A stretch of 64,000 nucleotides of DNA from Glomus cerebriforme (Eukaryota; Glomeromycota; Glomeromycetes; Glomerales; Glomeraceae): assembly GCA_003550305.1 (NCBI GenBank), contig QKYT01000012.1, forward strand, positions 121,961 to 185,960. The letters run 5' to 3'. A program made the translations under genes and the position numbers. The notes below the pieces were generated by a model, which ran no database searches, was not told where the DNA came from, and saw only the letters and a list, made by a program, of their open reading frames with translations. Shown in pieces: positions 63,130 to 64,000 of this stretch (position 1 is its first letter; the number at the start of each line of letters is the position of its first letter).

Positions 63130-63540
63130 TACTAATTAAAATTTTATTTATTAAAAATTACAATTATAATCAGTTCTGATTTTTTTTCTAAATAGTATAT
63201 TATAGACTTTAGTAAACTTTTATTTTTTAATTTTTACTTTATTTATTTTAATAATTTTTTTAATAATGAAATACTTGTATAAAAAATTTTTATTATTCCT
63301 ACTTTTTTTGGACTTAACTTTCAGATGCAACTTTTTAGCAAAAAATAAAAATATTTTAAATACTTAAATATATATAAAATTTTTTGAGTTAATATAATAA
63401 TATTAATAGCAAATTTAAAATTTTCAGTTTTTTAATAACTTAGTCTATATAAAATTTGTAAAAATTATATAAATAAGTATTAATTTATTAGTATAAAATG
63501 AAATTTAAATACAAATTATATATTATAATAAAATAATATA
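63130..63540. other. AT-rich spacer between two LINE copies
   Basis: Starts with the 11-bp target duplication of copy A and continues as AT-rich DNA up to the poly(T) of copy B. No feature recognised. Confidence 0.6.
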
Positions 63541-64000
63541 TATTTTTTTTTTTTTTTTTAGACAAGTTAAACGTATTTATTGTATATGATGTCAGATGAC
63601 GAATACATTCTATAAATTACGTATACATCCTCTCTTAATAAGAAAAATGTAACTTGTCNCGCAAGATTTTTGGTTTGTAAAGGTAGAAATTGAAAACAAA
63701 TTTCCCTTAGCGTAAGCGGCCCTTACGCTTTACCTTAAATCTTCTGACCCCGTACCATTGTAATTATCTAGATTAATACTATCTANTTNTCTATNAATCC
63801 TATTTTGACCTACTAAAGAATAACCCAAATTAACTNCATTATTATCTATATTAATATCAATACTATTATTTCTATAAAGTTTTTCTTCTATCATACAATT
63901 ATTATTATCTATATTGCCAATGTCATTTTTACCCTCCAAATCCTTCCAAAGGCCAACGTACTGCAAGATCTCTTTACTATGCATACTTTGGATTTTATCT
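63541..64000 (-). mobile_element. LINE copy B, 3' end, runs off the window
   Basis: Poly(T) at about 63543-63560, then the same 3' UTR as copy A (TTAACTTGTCTA, the GTGTATACG-type block) and an open C-terminal frame from the window edge to about 63730, containing DKIQSMHSKEILQYVGLWKD and ending GTGSEDLR. The frame is open here, unlike copy A, so this copy may be younger. Several N bases (for example 63659 and around 63786-63836) limit the reading. Confidence 0.8.

Overview
The window looks like a chromosomal segment of a very AT-rich, intron-rich fungus. The best guess is a Glomeromycotina (arbuscular mycorrhizal) genome of the Rhizophagus type. The reasons are the extreme A+T content, many short (50-130 nt) introns with GTAAG/GTATG donors and T-rich TTTAG acceptors, fungal housekeeping genes, and long blocks of decayed transposons between compact gene clusters. 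The species call is inference; no rRNA or tRNA gene was recognised. All gene models below were assembled by eye from splice signals, reading frame and family conservation.

Layout. 1-10.8 kb is gene-free. It holds a large inverted-repeat element (about 1-8194), a 0.9-kb TIR element with a tandem array, and two MITEs. 10.9-16.7 kb is a compact cluster: squalene synthase (ERG9, -), a drug/metabolite-type transporter (+), COX19 (-) and a HUS1-like clamp protein (-). 16.7-26.8 kb is a second repeat block: nested MITEs, a Tc1/mariner relic, a LINE relic split by a 1.4-kb TIR element carrying another tandem array, and a 40-bp minisatellite. 26.8-59.8 kb is gene-dense: a CENP-N/Chl4-like kinetochore protein (+), complex I NDUFA2 (-), exosome RRP40 (+), a RING-H2 E3 ligase (-), CAP/Srv2 (+), a class I sirtuin (+), a CorA/Mnr2 Mg2+ transporter (-), the UFD2 U-box E4 ligase (-), a seven-finger Nab2/ZC3H14-like CCCH protein (-), a calcineurin-like phosphoesterase (-) and GAPDH (+). 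60.3-64 kb holds two adjacent LINE copies (-). The genes are unrelated housekeeping functions, not an operon or biosynthetic cluster. Two divergent pairs, NDUFA2/RRP40 and phosphoesterase/GAPDH, share very short intergenic promoters.

Most notable observations. (1) GAPDH can only be read correctly with a 2-nt exon (GG, 58552-58553) followed by a 12-nt exon. The 2-nt exon sits between an AG acceptor and a GTATGT donor, so it is either an ultra-short microexon or a recursive splice site. (2) Two different TIR transposons each carry tandem arrays whose repeat unit looks like a complete spliceosomal intron (GTAAGT, a CTAAC-type branch site, a T-tract ending TTTTTTTAG) plus a 35-57 nt exon-like segment. 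(3) CAP and the sirtuin each contain a GC-AG intron with the same donor, GCAAGTATA. (4) Several nested insertions have clean target-site duplications, which gives a relative chronology of transposon activity.
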